From: Sipunculus nudus
Lineage: Eukaryota > Annelida > Sipuncula > Golfingiida > Sipunculidae
DNA: 64,000 bases
Assembly (NCBI GenBank): GCA_026874595.1
Contig: CM049309.1
Coordinates: 72,896,426 to 72,960,425 of the forward strand
Direction: 5' to 3'
The notes beneath the pieces are model-generated. The model did no database searches and was not told where the DNA came from. It saw nothing but the letters and a program-made list of their open reading frames with translations. Within the stretch, counting starts at the first letter, position 1. Every line of letters starts with the position of its first letter. This document shows positions 1 through 12,640 of this stretch, one piece after another. A program made the position numbers and the translations under genes.

Positions 1-1390
1 AAAGAGAAAACCACAATATCTTAACCATTAGAACATGAAGCCCACCACAGTATGTAAGGGAGAGGATGTGTATGTTTTGTTCATATGAAATAAGAAAACC
101 AGATCCTGAGGGATTTATCAGAAAACCATTCACATGTATTTGCAAAAGGATATGTGTGTGCGCGTGTTTGTGGATATGTTTCAAATATACAAGATGTCAT
201 AAGACTCCTTCTTATCTACAGCTGGCACAGGTAGCTGACCGGCCTTTAAAAATTCCTCCATAAGTGCACTGTAATCCTGCATATGTGAAAGAAAGATTGT
301 AAATTTCTGATGATGAAATATTTGTCCATATTGCTGTTTGTTCAAACATGAACTCTGATGTAATTAATTAATACTTATGGTTTCAGTTTTCTTAAAGAAA
401 AAAAATCAGGTGATGACTTCAATTTAATGAAACAAAAACTGTACCAGGCAGTTTAAAATGGGATACAAAAACCACCATTTTGATATTTGATCATCTTGCT
501 GGAATTTACCTGTGATTAAATAATTTCAATTTGATTATTTCTTGGTATTCTGATCATGACCACTTTTCAACAAAGGAAAAATTATTTCTTCAAGACAAGT
601 TTTTTAAAGAAAGGAAATTGTTTCTTAAATATCATTATGCAAATGAAAATGCAATTTGAACCACAGGTAAATTGGTGAAATCCCTTACAAATTACTGCTG
701 TAACTTTTGGTACTACACCTGACGCTAATTCAAAAGTTATCAGTAATTAAGTATTATGTTTTTATTTTCACAATGCTTGGTTTATCTGGTGGCAACTTTA
801 CTCAAAATTTTATTAACAGATTTTGGTGGAATGGTTATTTGGTTGGTGTTATGGATTTTGGCAGAGGGTTAGGGTAACAGTAGAGGAACAACCCATTAAA
901 TTTTGGAAGTAATTCAACTGGATCACCAGAAAAAAAATTCTTTGAATAAGAAATAATCTTTTCAAGAAAATAATTTTTTGCTGTGCATGGCCATGGTCAG
1001 TAACTTGTATTAGGGCCACCTTTTTGTTCTAACTATTGAGTTGCTGTGTGCACAGAAAAGTAGGATGAGGACCCTGATGGAGGTTGTGGTCTCTGACTAC
1101 TTTAGTATGAGTTTTCTAATATATTTTCAACATAAAGTGCTGCTGAAGTTTACAGTTCATCTTGTTCACAAACAACAAAGCCTTTGAACACCACCAGTTA
1201 AAATGAGATCTAGTAAACATTAAACTCCCACTCAAACCTGCATACTTTTTGCCATAATATTACTTGACCAAGAAACATGGAGCAAGGAATAAGATCAACA
1301 TATCTTGTACATTAATTTAGAAAAAGACATAAATGAAGATTAATGCATGCAGATATTTTATGTTCAATCTAGGCTGCTGCAAAACAGGTG
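1..1390. other. AT-rich non-coding stretch
   Basis: I see no gene here. The stretch is AT-rich with frequent stops in all frames. The only open frame of note, near its start, is 65 codons and looks like chance. A GT-rich patch lies near 150-180. It ends where element H begins at about 1393. Confidence 0.6.
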
Positions 1391-1536
1391 TTATAACTAG
1401 ACATTTCTTGGCACCGCAGGTACCAGAGTATCCCCAGACATAGTAGGCCCCCCTCCTACAAGAACAGACCCCCATTTTTAGCAGCATATACTGACACTTG
1501 GCATATTTATTGTTTATTCCATCTAACGATCCACAA

Positions 1537-4500
1537 TCTTGTTGAAGATGTTGGTCCTGTGACCTTGATCTTTTTAAAGATGTGTCCTGTGACCTTGACC
1601 TTTGATCTCATAACCCCAAAATCAATTTGGGTCTTGCTTTTCCAATAGGACATATGCAAGTCAAGATTGAAATCTATACATCAATAAAGCAGGAATTATC
1701 ATCCAGAAACTTATTTTTGGACAGATGGCTCCTGTGACCTTCACCTTTGACCTTGTGACCTCAAAATTGATAGTGTTCATCCTCTTGGCAGGAGAACTAT
1801 ATGTGCAAGATGAAAGATATGAGATGAAATGTTTGGCTGAAAATGCATCCACCTCTTTTTAAGATGTGTCCTGTGACCTTGACCTTTGACCTCATGACCC
1901 CAAAATCAATTTTGGTCTTACTTTTCCAATGGGACATATACAAGTCAAGTTTGAAATCCATACATCAATAAAAGCAGGAATTATCATCCAGAAACTAATT
2001 TTTGGACATATGGCTCCTGTGACCTTCATCTTTGACCTTGTGACCTCAAAATTGATAGGGGTCTTCCACTCTTGGCAGGTGAACTATATGTGCAAGAGGA
2101 AAGATCTGAGATGAATTGTTTGGCTGAAAATGCATCCACAATCTTTTTAAAGAGGTTTCCTGTGACCTTGACCTTTTTGACCTCATGACCCCAAAATCAA
2201 TTTGGGTCTTGCTTTTCTAATGGGTCAATAACAAAGCCAAGTTTGAAATCCATACATCAGTAAAAGATGGAATTATCATCCAGAAACTAATTTTTGGACA
2301 GATGGCTCCTGTGACCTTCACCTTTGACCTTGTGACCTCAAAACTGATAGGGTTCTTCCTCTCTTGGCAGGTGAACTATATGTGCAAGATGAAAGACCTG
2401 AGATGAAATGTTTGGCTAAAAATGCATCCACCTCTTTTTTAAGATGTGACCTTGACCTTTGACCACATGACCCCAAAATCAATTTGGGTCTTGCTTTTCC
2501 AATGGGACATATATGTCAAGTTTGAAATCCATACATCAATTAAAGCAGGAATTATCATCCAGAAACTAATTTTTGGATATATGGCTCCTGTGACCTTCAC
2601 CTTTGACCTTGTGACCTCAAAATTGATAGGGGTCTTCCACTCTTGGCAGGTGAACTATATGTGCAAAATGAAAGATCTGAGATGAATTGTATGGCTGAAA
2701 ATGCATCCACAATCTTTTTAAAGATGTGTCCTGTGACCTTGACCTTTGACCTCATGACCCGAAATTCAATTCCGGTTTTGCATTTCCAATGGGTCAAATA
2801 CATGTATAGTTTGAAATCCATACATCAATAAAAGAAGGAATTATCATCCAGAAACTAATTTTTGGACAGATGGCTCCTGTGACCTTCACCTTTGACCTTG
2901 TGACCTCAAAATTGATAGGGGTCTTCCTCTATTGGCAGATGACTTATATGTGCAAGATGAAAGGTCTGAGATGAAATGTTTGGCTGAAAATGCATCCACA
3001 TCTTTTTAAAGATGTGACCTTGACCTTTGACCTCATGACCCCAAAGTCAATTTGGGTCTTGCTTTTCCAATGGGACATATATAAGTCAAGTTTGAAATCC
3101 ATACATCAATAAAAGCAGGAATTATCATCCAGAAACTAATTTTTGGACATATGGCTCCTGTGACCTTCACCTTTGACCTTGTGACCTCAAAATTGATAGG
3201 GGTCTTTTACTCTTGGCAGGTGAACTATATGTGCAAGATGAAAGATCTGAGATGAATCGTTTGGCTGAAAATGCATCCACAATCTTTTTATAGAGGTTTC
3301 CTGTGACCTTGACCTTTGACCTCATGACCCCAAATTCAATTCCGGTCTTGCTTTTCCAATGGGTCAAATACAAGTCAAGTTTGAAATCCAAACATCAATA
3401 AAAGAAGGAATTATCATCCAGAAACTAATTTTTGGACAGATGGCTCCTGTGACCTTCACCTTTGACCTTGTGACCTCAAAATTGATAGGGTTCTTCCTCT
3501 CTTGGCAGGTGAACTATATGTGCAAAATGAAAGATCTGAGATGAAATGTTTGGCTGAAAATGCATCCACATCTTTTAAAGATGTGTCCTGTGACCTTGAC
3601 CTTTGACCTCATGACCCCAAAATCAATTTGGGTCTTGCTTTTCCAATGGGACATATATAAGTCAAGTTTGAAATCCATACATCAATAAAAGCAGGAATTA
3701 TCATCCAGAAACTAATTTTTGGATATATGGCTCCTGTGACCTTCACCATTGACCTTGTGACCTCAAAATTGATAGGGGTCTTCCACTCTTGGCAGGTGAA
3801 CTATATGTGCAAAATGAAAAATCTGAGATGAATTGTATGGCTGAAAATGCATCCACAATCTTTTTAAAGATGTGTCCTGTGACCTTGACCTCATGACCCG
3901 AAATTCAATTCCGGTTTTGCATTTCCAATGGGTCAAATACATGTATAGTTTGAAATCCATACATCAATAAAAGAAGGAATTATCATCCAGAAACTAATTT
4001 TTGGACAGATGGCTCCTGTGACCTTCACCTTTGACCTTGTGACCTCAAAATTGATAGGGGTCATCCTCTATTGGCAGATGACTTATATGTGCAAGATGAA
4101 AGGTCTGAGATGAAATGTTTGGCTGAAAATGCATCCACATCTTTTTAAAGATGTGTCCTGTGACCTTGACCTTTGACCTCATGACCCCAAAATCAATTTG
4201 GGTCTTGCTTTTCCTATGGGACATATATAAGTCAAGTTTGAAATCCATACATCAATAAAAGCAGGAATTATCATCCAGAAACTAATTTTTGGACATATGG
4301 CTCCTGTGACCTTCACCTTTGACCTTGTGACCTCAAAATTGATAGGGGTCTTCCACTCTTGGCAGGTGAACTATATGTGCAAGATGAAAGATCTGAGATG
4401 AATTGTTTGGCTGAAAATGCATCCACAATCTTTTTAAAGAGATTTCCTGTGACCTTGACCTTTGACCTCATGACCCCAAAATCAATTTGGGTCTTGCTTT

Positions 4501-4860
4501 TTCAATGGGACATATATAAGTCAATTTTGAAATCATTACATCAATAAAAGCAGGAATTATCATCCAGAAACTAATTTTTGGACAGATAGCTCCTGTGGCC
4601 TTGACCTTTGACCTTGTGACCCCAAAATTTATATGGATCATCCATTATTGGCAAGTGAGCTATATATTCAAGATGGAAGACCTGGGATGAAAGTTTGGCT
4701 TAAAATGCATCCACAGTATCTTTTAAAATGCCAGTCCAGTGACCTTGACCTTTGACCTCATGACCCTAGAACCTATAGGGTTCTTACTTTAGTGGTGGGC
4801 CATACATAAGTCATGTTTGAAATCCATATGGCTATCAACACTGGAGATATCATAAGAGGT
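1537..4860 (+). repeat. Tandem array, ~285-bp unit, about 11 copies
   Basis: The landmark GACCTCATGACCCC recurs, with minor variants, near 1892, 2180, 2465, 2752, 3031, 3320, 3607, 3887, 4178 and 4467, giving spacings of about 279-292 bp. Each unit carries the same ordered blocks: TGACCTTGACCTTTGACC, GAAATCCATACATCA, ATTATCATCCAGAAACTAA, CTTTGACCTTGTGACCTC and GGCTGAAAATGCATCCAC. There is also a higher-order period of four units. The variants CCGGTT (2772 and 3911), GGATATATGG (2575 and 3721) and GGCAGATGAC (2934 and 4073) recur about 1139-1146 bp apart, so a four-unit block was duplicated more recently than the monomers. Short open frames in the array are artefacts of the period being divisible by three (285 = 3 x 95). 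Confidence 0.93.
4602..4614 (-). promoter_or_regulatory. DR1 nuclear-receptor-type motif (one of nine exact copies in the H array)
   Basis: The plus strand reads TGACCTTTGACCT, the reverse complement of AGGTCAAAGGTCA, which is the consensus DR1 element of RXR/HNF4/COUP-TF-type receptors. Exact copies start at 1880, 2740, 3021, 3310, 3597, 4167, 4456, 4602 and 4746. In most units it overlaps TGACCTTGA (TCAAGGTCA on the other strand), the ERR/FTZ-F1 monomer site. Whether any is bound in vivo cannot be told from sequence. Confidence 0.5.
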
Positions 4861-5357
4861 GTGTGATTTTCACCATATATGGCAATATTCAAGGTCAAGG
4901 CCACTATCATAGGAAAGGTCATGACCCCAATTTAAATAAGCATCATCCCATAACCCATACCTATGTATATGCATAATATAAAAGAAATCTGTCCATTAGT
5001 TTTTGACTTATAATGCTCACAGTGCTGTAAGGTGGCAATTTAGGGGGTATTAAACGGCACGAAAACAAGTAAAGAATAATAGGTGGCGCCACCAGTTTCT
5101 GGAACATGACAACCCTATCCATGATCTTCCATCAACTTGATTTTGGGATAAATCCATGCAAGATTTCTTGAGATATTAAAGAATTTGTGTGATTTTCCCC
5201 AAAATTGGACCTATTCAAGGTCAAGGACACTCTCCTAGTAAAGGTCATGACCTCATTTTAAATAGGCATCGTCCTCTTACCCATATCTATACATATACCA
5301 AGTTTGGTAAAGTTCCGTGAAATATTTTTTGGGTTATCGCGCCAACAAGATTCATAT

Positions 5358-5397
<40 letters not shown>

Positions 5398-5398
5398 G
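5358..5398. repeat. (CGG)n microsatellite
   Basis: About 13 uninterrupted GCG/CGG triplets lie just upstream of the terminal hairpin of element H. This is the position where other elements in the window carry ACGG-rich sequence. It is one of very few strongly GC-rich tracts in the window. Confidence 0.95.
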
Positions 5399-5415
5399 AC
5401 CGGTATGAAAACATA

Positions 5416-5442
5416 GTATCCCCCGACTTTGTCTGGGGATAC
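5416..5442 (+). other. Terminal hairpin of element H
   Basis: GTATCCCC at 5416-5423 pairs with GGGGATAC at 5435-5442. The inner GAC/GTC pair around a TTT loop extends the stem past a single C/T mismatch. The right arm also matches the head sequence at 1428-1440 as an inverted repeat. Confidence 0.85.
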
Positions 5443-5446
5443 AATT

Positions 5447-7579
5447 AAGCCGTGATAGGTAGGTTTGTTAATTCTCTTTGACTGGTGGACTAGTGTTTTG
5501 TGTTTTGCCAAATCTAAATCTGACAGGAAAATGTCTTGAATCTTTTAGCATTGTGACACTGAACTGAAATACCACCAATCTTTTTTTCTGTGACAATAAA
5601 CTGAATGTCATTGTTAATTTGATATATAAAAAAAATCATCAATGCCCAACATCAAAGGTGTCTTTTCTTCTTATCTTCTTGGATATTTTCTGAATTAATA
5701 GAGAAAGAGGAATATGAAAGATAATTTTATCTGAAATTAGGCTTTGATTTACAAAAAAAAAGCAGAGCCAAAATCAAGGGCCACATCTGCTCTGGTCTGA
5801 GTAAAAACAAGGTTTAAGTCACTGAAAGTCCTCTTCAACCTTAAGCTTTACTTTGATATTTTGTTTTATACATAAATAAACAAAGATATTAATTACAAAA
5901 TTAATTTTAAAAATGTCAAGGCAATATTTAGACAAAATTCATTTAATCTTACATTTATAAATATTTTTATGTCCAAACCACAAATTTCCTGCTGAAGATT
6001 AGCTATGCAATATAATTCTGACAAAAAATATTTACTGCTTAAAAAATCCTCATTTGATTAATGTTAGCTTTGATGTCTTTAAGACTAGGTGGATATATAT
6101 GATTCTAGTATCAATTGAATTCTGACAGAATATTTACCTGAAATTCATGCAAAAAAGATGATCCAATTTTGACCATAGAGAAGGTAGACAACCTTCCAAA
6201 CTAATTATTCACTTTACCGTTCTTTACCAATTCAAGACAGTTCTTCAACTGAGCTGTGACATATCTCTTCTAACTCATAACCACTGTGTGACAAATACTC
6301 TACAACTCTTATCTCACTTGTCTAATAGCAGAATGTACTGACCAACTTCTGTAAAACATTCTATGTGACATCACAGTCTTCCTTTACAATCACCTACCAG
6401 AGCATAACATGAAACAGTGGACAATGAAAACAATCAAATGTATAGTTAATATGATATTAATATAATGTGCTACCTTGAGGCTGATCAAATCTTCCTTCAA
6501 CATCCTAAATTATCAGTTGAATTCTCATTTGCCTACAATGTCTAACTTTTAATGACTACTTTATCTGTACAAGGTGAGACACATGACCTTTACAGCACAC
6601 TGAAAAACAGTAGCATGAACTAATGGTCATCAGACAATAGCATACTATACACAGACATAAACTTAATTAACAAATCAAAGCACACTACTGGAGAGGAAGA
6701 AAAAATACATCATAGCTCACAATACAACTATAGAAACACCAAGAGTAAAATACTTCATTTAAGCTGAACATTTAGGTCTGTGTAAAGGAATGTAAGCACA
6801 AACTCTCTTTGGGACTGAGATTTTACCCCAGTCACTTTCATTAAAATATCCATTCTGGACTGAGGTTAAAACAAAATTTCACTGTCATTATTATATTCTA
6901 TAGAATTATTAAAAGTGTATTCAAACAAGGCTTTTTTTATATTTTCCCTTTATAATAAGCAATATTTGACATTATTTCTCACAAGATCCACTGCAGCACC
7001 ATCTATCAGAAATTATGTGAACTTGACCCTTGGGGAAAATGGCAGAAGTCATGTGGGCCTATCACAAAGCAAGAACTGTTAGAATGGATAATATGCTAGT
7101 GATACCACAACACCCAATGGCTGCAGGCACCAGAGCTGAGAATAATGTCAGCTAAAAACAAGCCATGAAAGGCCCAGACATGCCCCAAGGTATCCACCAG
7201 CTAACACTGAGCCTGTCTTGGAATAAACTGGTCTGACTGGAGAAGCAATATCTTCACAACCTGTCATTTTCTGCAGTCAATCTGTGACGACCTTACCAAC
7301 CAAGTGAAGCGATCACCAAAAGCAAACCAAACCTGCCTTGTGTACAAATATGGTGGTTTCAGTATACAGGGGTGTTTTCTTTCAAAGATAGGTTGGTCAT
7401 GGCCTGCTGTTGGCATTGACTATTGAATGAGGATGATGGAAACATGGTGCTAAGAATTATACATTATTTCTTATGCCTTCATGCCTTCTTGAGATTTTAT
7501 TTGCAAAGGGCTAGGAATAATCCTGAAGTCATAACATACGATTGAGATATTGGAGTGAATATCTGATGTTCTATAACAT
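5447..7579. other. AT-rich non-coding stretch
   Basis: No gene or clear element seen. The part near 6990-7360 is somewhat less AT-rich and has few homopolymers, so it could be a conserved non-coding island. Nothing in the sequence proves that. Confidence 0.5.
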
Positions 7580-9556
7580 TACCGTAAAAGTCGTTGCAGA
7601 AGTCGCATCCTTATTACAAGTCACACCCAGACTTAAAGGATCCTCCTGGGGAATAGCCGTTCAAGTTTAGTTTAAGGAAAAGTCCATAATATAGGTCGCA
7701 CCCAGACTTCAGAGGCGTCACAACCTCCTGATACCTATGGAATTTAAGTATCATTCCGTGCGGTGCAAGAGTACAACCAACATCCACGTTGTACCTATGT
7801 GGTTAATAAACTAGATAAACCATTTAAACATAAAAAAATAATTGGACAGCTTTAAGGAATGACAACAGAATCATAACATATAAAGTCGGGATTCAATTGT
7901 CAGGTAAGATTTGTACAGTGCAAGAGTCAGCTGCGTCGGATAACATTTTGCCCTGTGAAACGATGTCATTATTGCCGTTTCTTACTATGTTAAGTAACAT
8001 TAGAATGCAAATATAAAGTTAAATGACTGTATTAATAAACTAAAAGAGTCTGAGGAAAATTACTATCGCAGTCGAGCAACTCTTTAAATCGTTAAAGATC
8101 GTCAAAGGTAGGGTGGATTTATTAGACTATGATTAGTTTGCGCTCGCGCGACGAGTCCAAATCCGTCGCATTGGGCATGATTTTAACTGACTTAAGACAA
8201 CTGAAGGATGGAAAGAAAAATTTAGTTTGAATTTATTCACCTGATTTCTGAAATTGGCTCAAAAACTGAATTTAGTAACCATTGAATTAATTGTTACAAC
8301 TTACCATCAAGGCGCGGCACATGCACGGTATTACTGAAATCACTGAAATATGTCAGTCAGCAAGGGGATAATGAACGCTTTATTGACCGGTCAGTTAAGG
8401 TAAAATAATCATAATTGAATTTACGGGTATAATATTCACTGAGACTAATAATTTTTTTTCTTTGATAATATCTGGAAACCCTAATTTACATCGTTATCAG
8501 TGATTATATTCAAATGGCTTGGATGTATGGCAAACTCAGCCGTGTTGAACCAGATCCGTCATGACACCAAACGATGGCGTTTCCCGTGGAATTTAGGTAC
8601 GTATTTGGCATTTCAATTAAATAAAATATATACCTGTATAGTGCTTGTTATGTTATTGTATTGATTCATGTGTCTATATTTTAAAAAAATCACGAACACG
8701 TCAACGCACGATTGACTAATGCATGCGTGCCGCCATATTGTTAACCGGGCATACGATCGTCCTGAAAGAAACACGGGTAACACACGAAGCAAATCGTATA
8801 CTTGCAGCTCACGTGAAACGTTATAACATAATTATCCAATACGCTTGAAAACCACGAGATGGGGACAGTGACCTGATGGTTCTTAATATGGGAGATTTTA
8901 ACTGTGGAAGGCTTAGTTGACCTGGGGATGTAAAGGTCATTGCACGGGTGACCCGGGGCTTGAACTTCCGCTCCACGGCTTCAAATATCAGCTGGTATTC
9001 AGCGGTCAACCGGGCAGGCAAAAGAATTCATGACGTGTCTGTAGTGCATCACGCTTGAATGTGACGCAACTTTACGTGTATAAACGGATATGGAACCGCG
9101 AGTTTTTCATACGCATACCCATAAAGATTAAATGGAAAGAAAATGTACATCAAAGAACGGCAGTCTGGCATATGCGGCTGTGATATAACAGTAACGCAGA
9201 TGAGGAAATGTCACTTGAATTGCGACTTTTCAGAACGGGTAGGCCTTGAACTGGTCAAATTTATAATTTGCATTTAATTTGAATAAAATGAAAATTCCGT
9301 CAGTTCATAAAATATAATGCAGGTTTTCATAAGTGATGGTTAAAAGCGTAAATTATTGGGGAAAGACTTTCGCAAAGCACTGGTTAAAGGTATCGCCGAT
9401 TATCGCTCAACTGACATCGTTCCATGTACCGGGAAAGCTGAGTGAAACGGGATAAGTACGTATTACAAGTCGCACCCCGACTTTGCTAGAAAATTCTAGT
9501 TTTTAGAATTCGATTTCCTGGTACAAGTCGCGACTTCTGCAACGACTTTTACGGTA
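7580..9556. mobile_element. T1: 1,977-bp TIR DNA transposon, non-autonomous, TA target
   Basis: The left end at 7580-7606 and right end at 9530-9556 are perfect 27-bp inverted repeats, beginning TACCGTAAAAGTCGTTGCAG on the left. Both ends coincide with a TA, consistent with TA target duplication as in Tc1/mariner-like families. A motif close to TTACAAGTCGCACCCAGACT occurs three times in the same orientation, near 7613, 7685 and 9460. Such subterminal copies could be transposase binding sites (inference). Interior GC is visibly higher than the flanks. The longest frame inside, 66 codons on the minus strand at 8821-9021, does not resemble a transposase I recognise, so the copy is probably non-autonomous. 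Confidence 0.88.
8728..8739 (+). promoter_or_regulatory. YY1-like motif inside T1
   Basis: GCCGCCATATTG matches the YY1 consensus GCCGCCATnTTG. About 80 bp downstream is CACGTG (near 8811), an E-box. Together these could belong to a promoter fragment carried by the transposon. This is a motif match only; a 12-mer can occur by chance. Confidence 0.35.
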
Positions 9557-10891
9557 CCTAATTTTTGCTTTTGAGGCACCTATAGGGTTAGATCGAAGCG
9601 CCTTCTGGTCCCAAGTCTAATGCCTTAAACTGCCTACCCGTATTCTGATATCTGATGTCTATCAACTAAACATAATCCCTTGAATCATTCATGAAAAATT
9701 CTCAGGAACAGGCCGTTGTTTATAGCCACTTTTTTATAACTTGTGGGGGGCTATGAAATTTGCAAATGGTGTTTTGGAACAAGTGACCAATCAACTACCA
9801 CACATATGCAACCAACCACTTTTAGTTACATTTTTACATGGTTTCTTGTTTGTCAACATGGTCACATGTACCATATTTACTAACAGCTTAAAACAAGGGA
9901 CCTATGGGTCACTGTGCTCAGCTGACGTTAACCTTGAAGGTAAAAATCTAAAATAATATCAAATGGAGATAAAGTGTAAGAGGTAGAGGTAATAAAGGCC
10001 ATGGTTGGTTTATATGATTGGTTTGTATTGATGAGCAAGAAATTGTTGCAAAAAATATTTTGTGACCTGACCATGTGTTCCTAATGTTGAAACTAAAGCA
10101 TGTGAGCAGTTTGTGAACAAATGATCTGTACTATTACCATGATCATTGGTTGGTTTTTGATTAACTGTTGACATTTCAGTAGTTTACACATTTGTTCAAT
10201 TGAATCTATTTTTTTGTATAATATATATTATTAAATATATATGTATTTTTTTTATGAAATGTATACAGTTGAAATATAGCTAATTAACAACATAAAACAG
10301 GGCAAACAAAGCCTGATCTCAAATTCTGCTGAGGCAGGAAAATAATGAACAAATGTTTGTATTAAATCCTGATTTTTTAATAACATCAATTATTTTCTAA
10401 TTTAAGTTTATATTTCTATACATTTCCAATTTAACATATATATCTGAATATAAAAGTTAATTCATAATTCTCAATTGCATCATCATAAATCTCAATCTTG
10501 TCAGATAACACCACATCATGCATACAAATGTTTATTTATTTTTTACCACAAAAATATATCTTTTAAATCTGCAAAACAATAAATATCTAAAAATAATACT
10601 TGATTTAGATTTCACAATTTTTAATTGTGTCTTAATTTATCCATAATGTGCTTCATATTTTATAATAATTTAAGCATACTGATGGGTTCATTTATATTTG
10701 TTAAAATCATTTAAAAGAAAATTGATTTCTTTAAAAATGCTACATTACACAACATTGCATCTTCTGGATTACACCTTGAATTATTTTTTCAAGGAAAGTT
10801 TTTGCATATCGGAGTGGAAGTAGCATTACAATTAAGGAGATACAGTGAAAACAATAACAATTACTGCATAACACTTGGTGGGTTGGGTTTG

Positions 10892-10892
<1 letters not shown>

Positions 10893-10922
<30 letters not shown>
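10893..10922 (+). repeat. Poly-G tract, 30 bases
   Basis: An uninterrupted run of 30 G, flanked by GGTGGGTTGGGTTTGC upstream. It could form a G-quadruplex on the plus strand. Other plus-strand G runs lie at 13203-13218, 14190-14199, 14329-14339, 26732-26751 and 51949-51971; a C run lies at 35468-35479. Lengths may be affected by sequencing or assembly. Confidence 0.9.
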
Positions 10923-10923
<1 letters not shown>

Positions 10924-11755
10924 GATTGGGGTGGTGATATGAGAATAACTGTACACCTGTCACAGCAGGGGACCTCCCCCAATGACTGTAACAAATCAGA
11001 AACCCTGGCATAGCTGACTTCCAGTGACCTGGAGTGGGACCCTGCATCTGTAATCAAAGCAAGTGACTACAGAAAAAAAATCAATAACTAGCTTAATTTT
11101 CAAGCTTTTATTTTCAAATTTCAGATTTAGACAAACTAAATATTTATGTTTACATGCTGTGAAAATTAAATCAATGGTGTTTACAGGAAAAAAACGTGCC
11201 ATGGTCAAAGTTGGGCAAAATTTAAGGTACTGATTTTTTTTTATGCTAATAACTTAAAAAATTTACAAAATTCAGATCTAATTTTGGGTAAACAATTGAA
11301 TCTTAATTAAACATAGTTATATACTTGAGAAAATAGACTCTAGTTTCAAATTTTTTCATTTTAAGTGAGTTATTATTTTTCCTGATTTTTTACAAAGTCC
11401 ATTATGTTTGGGCCCATAACTTAAAGAATTTATACTTTACAGACTTAATTTCTGGCATGTACATAGGAACTATATAGAGAAATATTTATGGTAAATATTA
11501 GGAAAAACAGATGAGTGGTTTTGATATTAGGCAGTCCTGAAGTGTGAAAACAGGATTTTAATAAAAAATTGAGGTTTTTCTTTAATTTCTCAAAGGAACG
11601 AAGTCGCAAAGACCCAGTTTTCGGCTTGGTAGGAGATCTTGGGGACTTCTAACATTATGCTGAATTTTGGATTCCTAGGTCTTACGGTTTCAAAACGTGC
11701 CACATCTACGGACGGACAGACGGACGGACGGACGACGGACAATGGACCACGACTA

Positions 11756-11786
11756 TAGCTCAGATGACTTATAGTCAGCTGAGCTA
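11756..11786 (+). other. Terminal hairpin of element A1
   Basis: TAGCTCAGATGAC (11756-11768) pairs with GTCAGCTGAGCTA (11774-11786) across a TTATA loop, giving a 13-bp stem with one mismatch, followed at once by an A run. The same hairpin recurs at 15851-15881, 18015-18039 and 36944-36968, and truncated at 52724-52746. Confidence 0.9.
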
Positions 11787-12349
11787 AAAATAACAAGCTT
11801 GCATATGTGTCAACAAAAGTATCTTTCTTAGCAGGAATTATCTCCAGTTCATTTATACGTGTGCAGAGCAAGGCAGGAACCAGAGATAAGACAGGTGAAC
11901 ACATAGCTTTAACCATTAGATTACATCCTAACCCACAGAGTCAGAGTTATTTTTGACATTTCACTTAACACTTTTATTTTATTTAATACTGGCAGAATTC
12001 AATTATGTGTTAAGCAGATGTAGGAAATCAGCAATCACTTGTGAATTATATATACCACAACTATACCTAAGAAGTCAAGAAGTTTATGCGGTGATACAAG
12101 AAGTTTGGTGTATTCTGGAGAGCTTACTCAAGAAGTTAAAATGATTTCACTCTGCAGATTAGATTCAATTTTTTGGTTGTGCCGTTAACTTCTTATTACA
12201 CCTCTCCCATGTGCAGGATTTTATGGGGAAAAGTATAATATCTTAAAAGGAAAAAGAAACGAACTGTCTGAAAAAAAGCATGGAAAAATAGAAATCAATG
12301 CCAAAAGAAATTATGATATTTGCAATTTAGTAGTTATTTAAAACATGGT

Positions 12350-12640
12350 TCCTCAATATTCCATTTATCTGACCAGTGATTTTGTCAAATACAGGCAAGA
12401 TAAAAAAAAATAAGCACAAATACAATGCAACTTTTATGAAATATTGACTAAGTATGTCTACTGCACTCATTGAGTTCATGTAAACAGTCTAAAATCAGTC
12501 TTGAAGATTATGGTTTGAGATATAAAAAAGTATAAAAAAAAGTATTTAAAAAGGATGATTAAGTATAAAAAGAAGTCTTTTTCAGAAAATGTATGTAACT
12601 TTTGAAAAAAGGATAGAGTGGCAGCACTGACGTGCAGTGG
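12350..12640 (+). repeat. Dispersed repeat K, copy 1
   Basis: A diverged direct copy of 20100-20370. Shared landmarks in order are TTCCAT, GTGATT(T/C)TGTCAAA, GGCAAGAT, GTATGTCTACTGC, AGTTCATGTAAAC, ATGGTTTGAGA, AGTATAAAA and AGAAGTCTTT. Coding potential is not evident and I see no terminal repeats. The class is unknown. Confidence 0.7.

Larger units (their letters stand above)
1393..5446 (+). mobile_element. Element H: 4-kb non-autonomous element with subterminal inverted repeats and 285-bp tandem core
   Basis: The head is AACTAGACA at 1395, followed by an imperfect hairpin (TGGCACC / GGTACCA) and then GTATCCCCAGACA at 1428-1440. The last sequence is the exact reverse complement of TGTCTGGGGATAC at 5430-5442, which forms the right arm of a terminal hairpin. 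The body is a tandem array of about 285-bp units, then a divergent AGGTCA-rich region with one GGTGGCGCCACC palindrome at 5082-5093, a (CGG)n microsatellite, and the hairpin. No transposase or RT frame is visible, so it must move in trans if it moves at all. The layout (subterminal inverted repeats, tandem core, 3' hairpin) resembles HINE/DINE-1/pearl elements; that class is inferred. The exact outer ends are uncertain by several bases. Confidence 0.7.
9887..11790 (+). mobile_element. Element A1: 1.9-kb element with shared head and hairpin tail
   Basis: The head AAACAAGGGACCTATGGGTC starts at 9891. GCTCAGCTGAC at 9916-9926 is the exact reverse complement of GTCAGCTGAGC at 11774-11784 in the terminal hairpin. 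The body has a 30-base G run about 1.0 kb from the head, then a roughly 600-bp block (about 11155-11755) that recurs at 52148-52745 and partly at 15640-15840. An (ACGG)n-like stretch lies at 11708-11740. No long open frame is present. Non-autonomous; Helentron-like is the best guess. Confidence 0.72.

Noticed and set aside
1929-4547. Repeated 60-79 codon frames in the 285-bp array
   Set aside because: The unit length is divisible by three, so the same chance frame recurs in each copy; open frames occur on both strands and stops end each unit.
10740-11057. 105-codon minus frame with a proline run
   Set aside because: The proline run is only the translated G tract of element A1.
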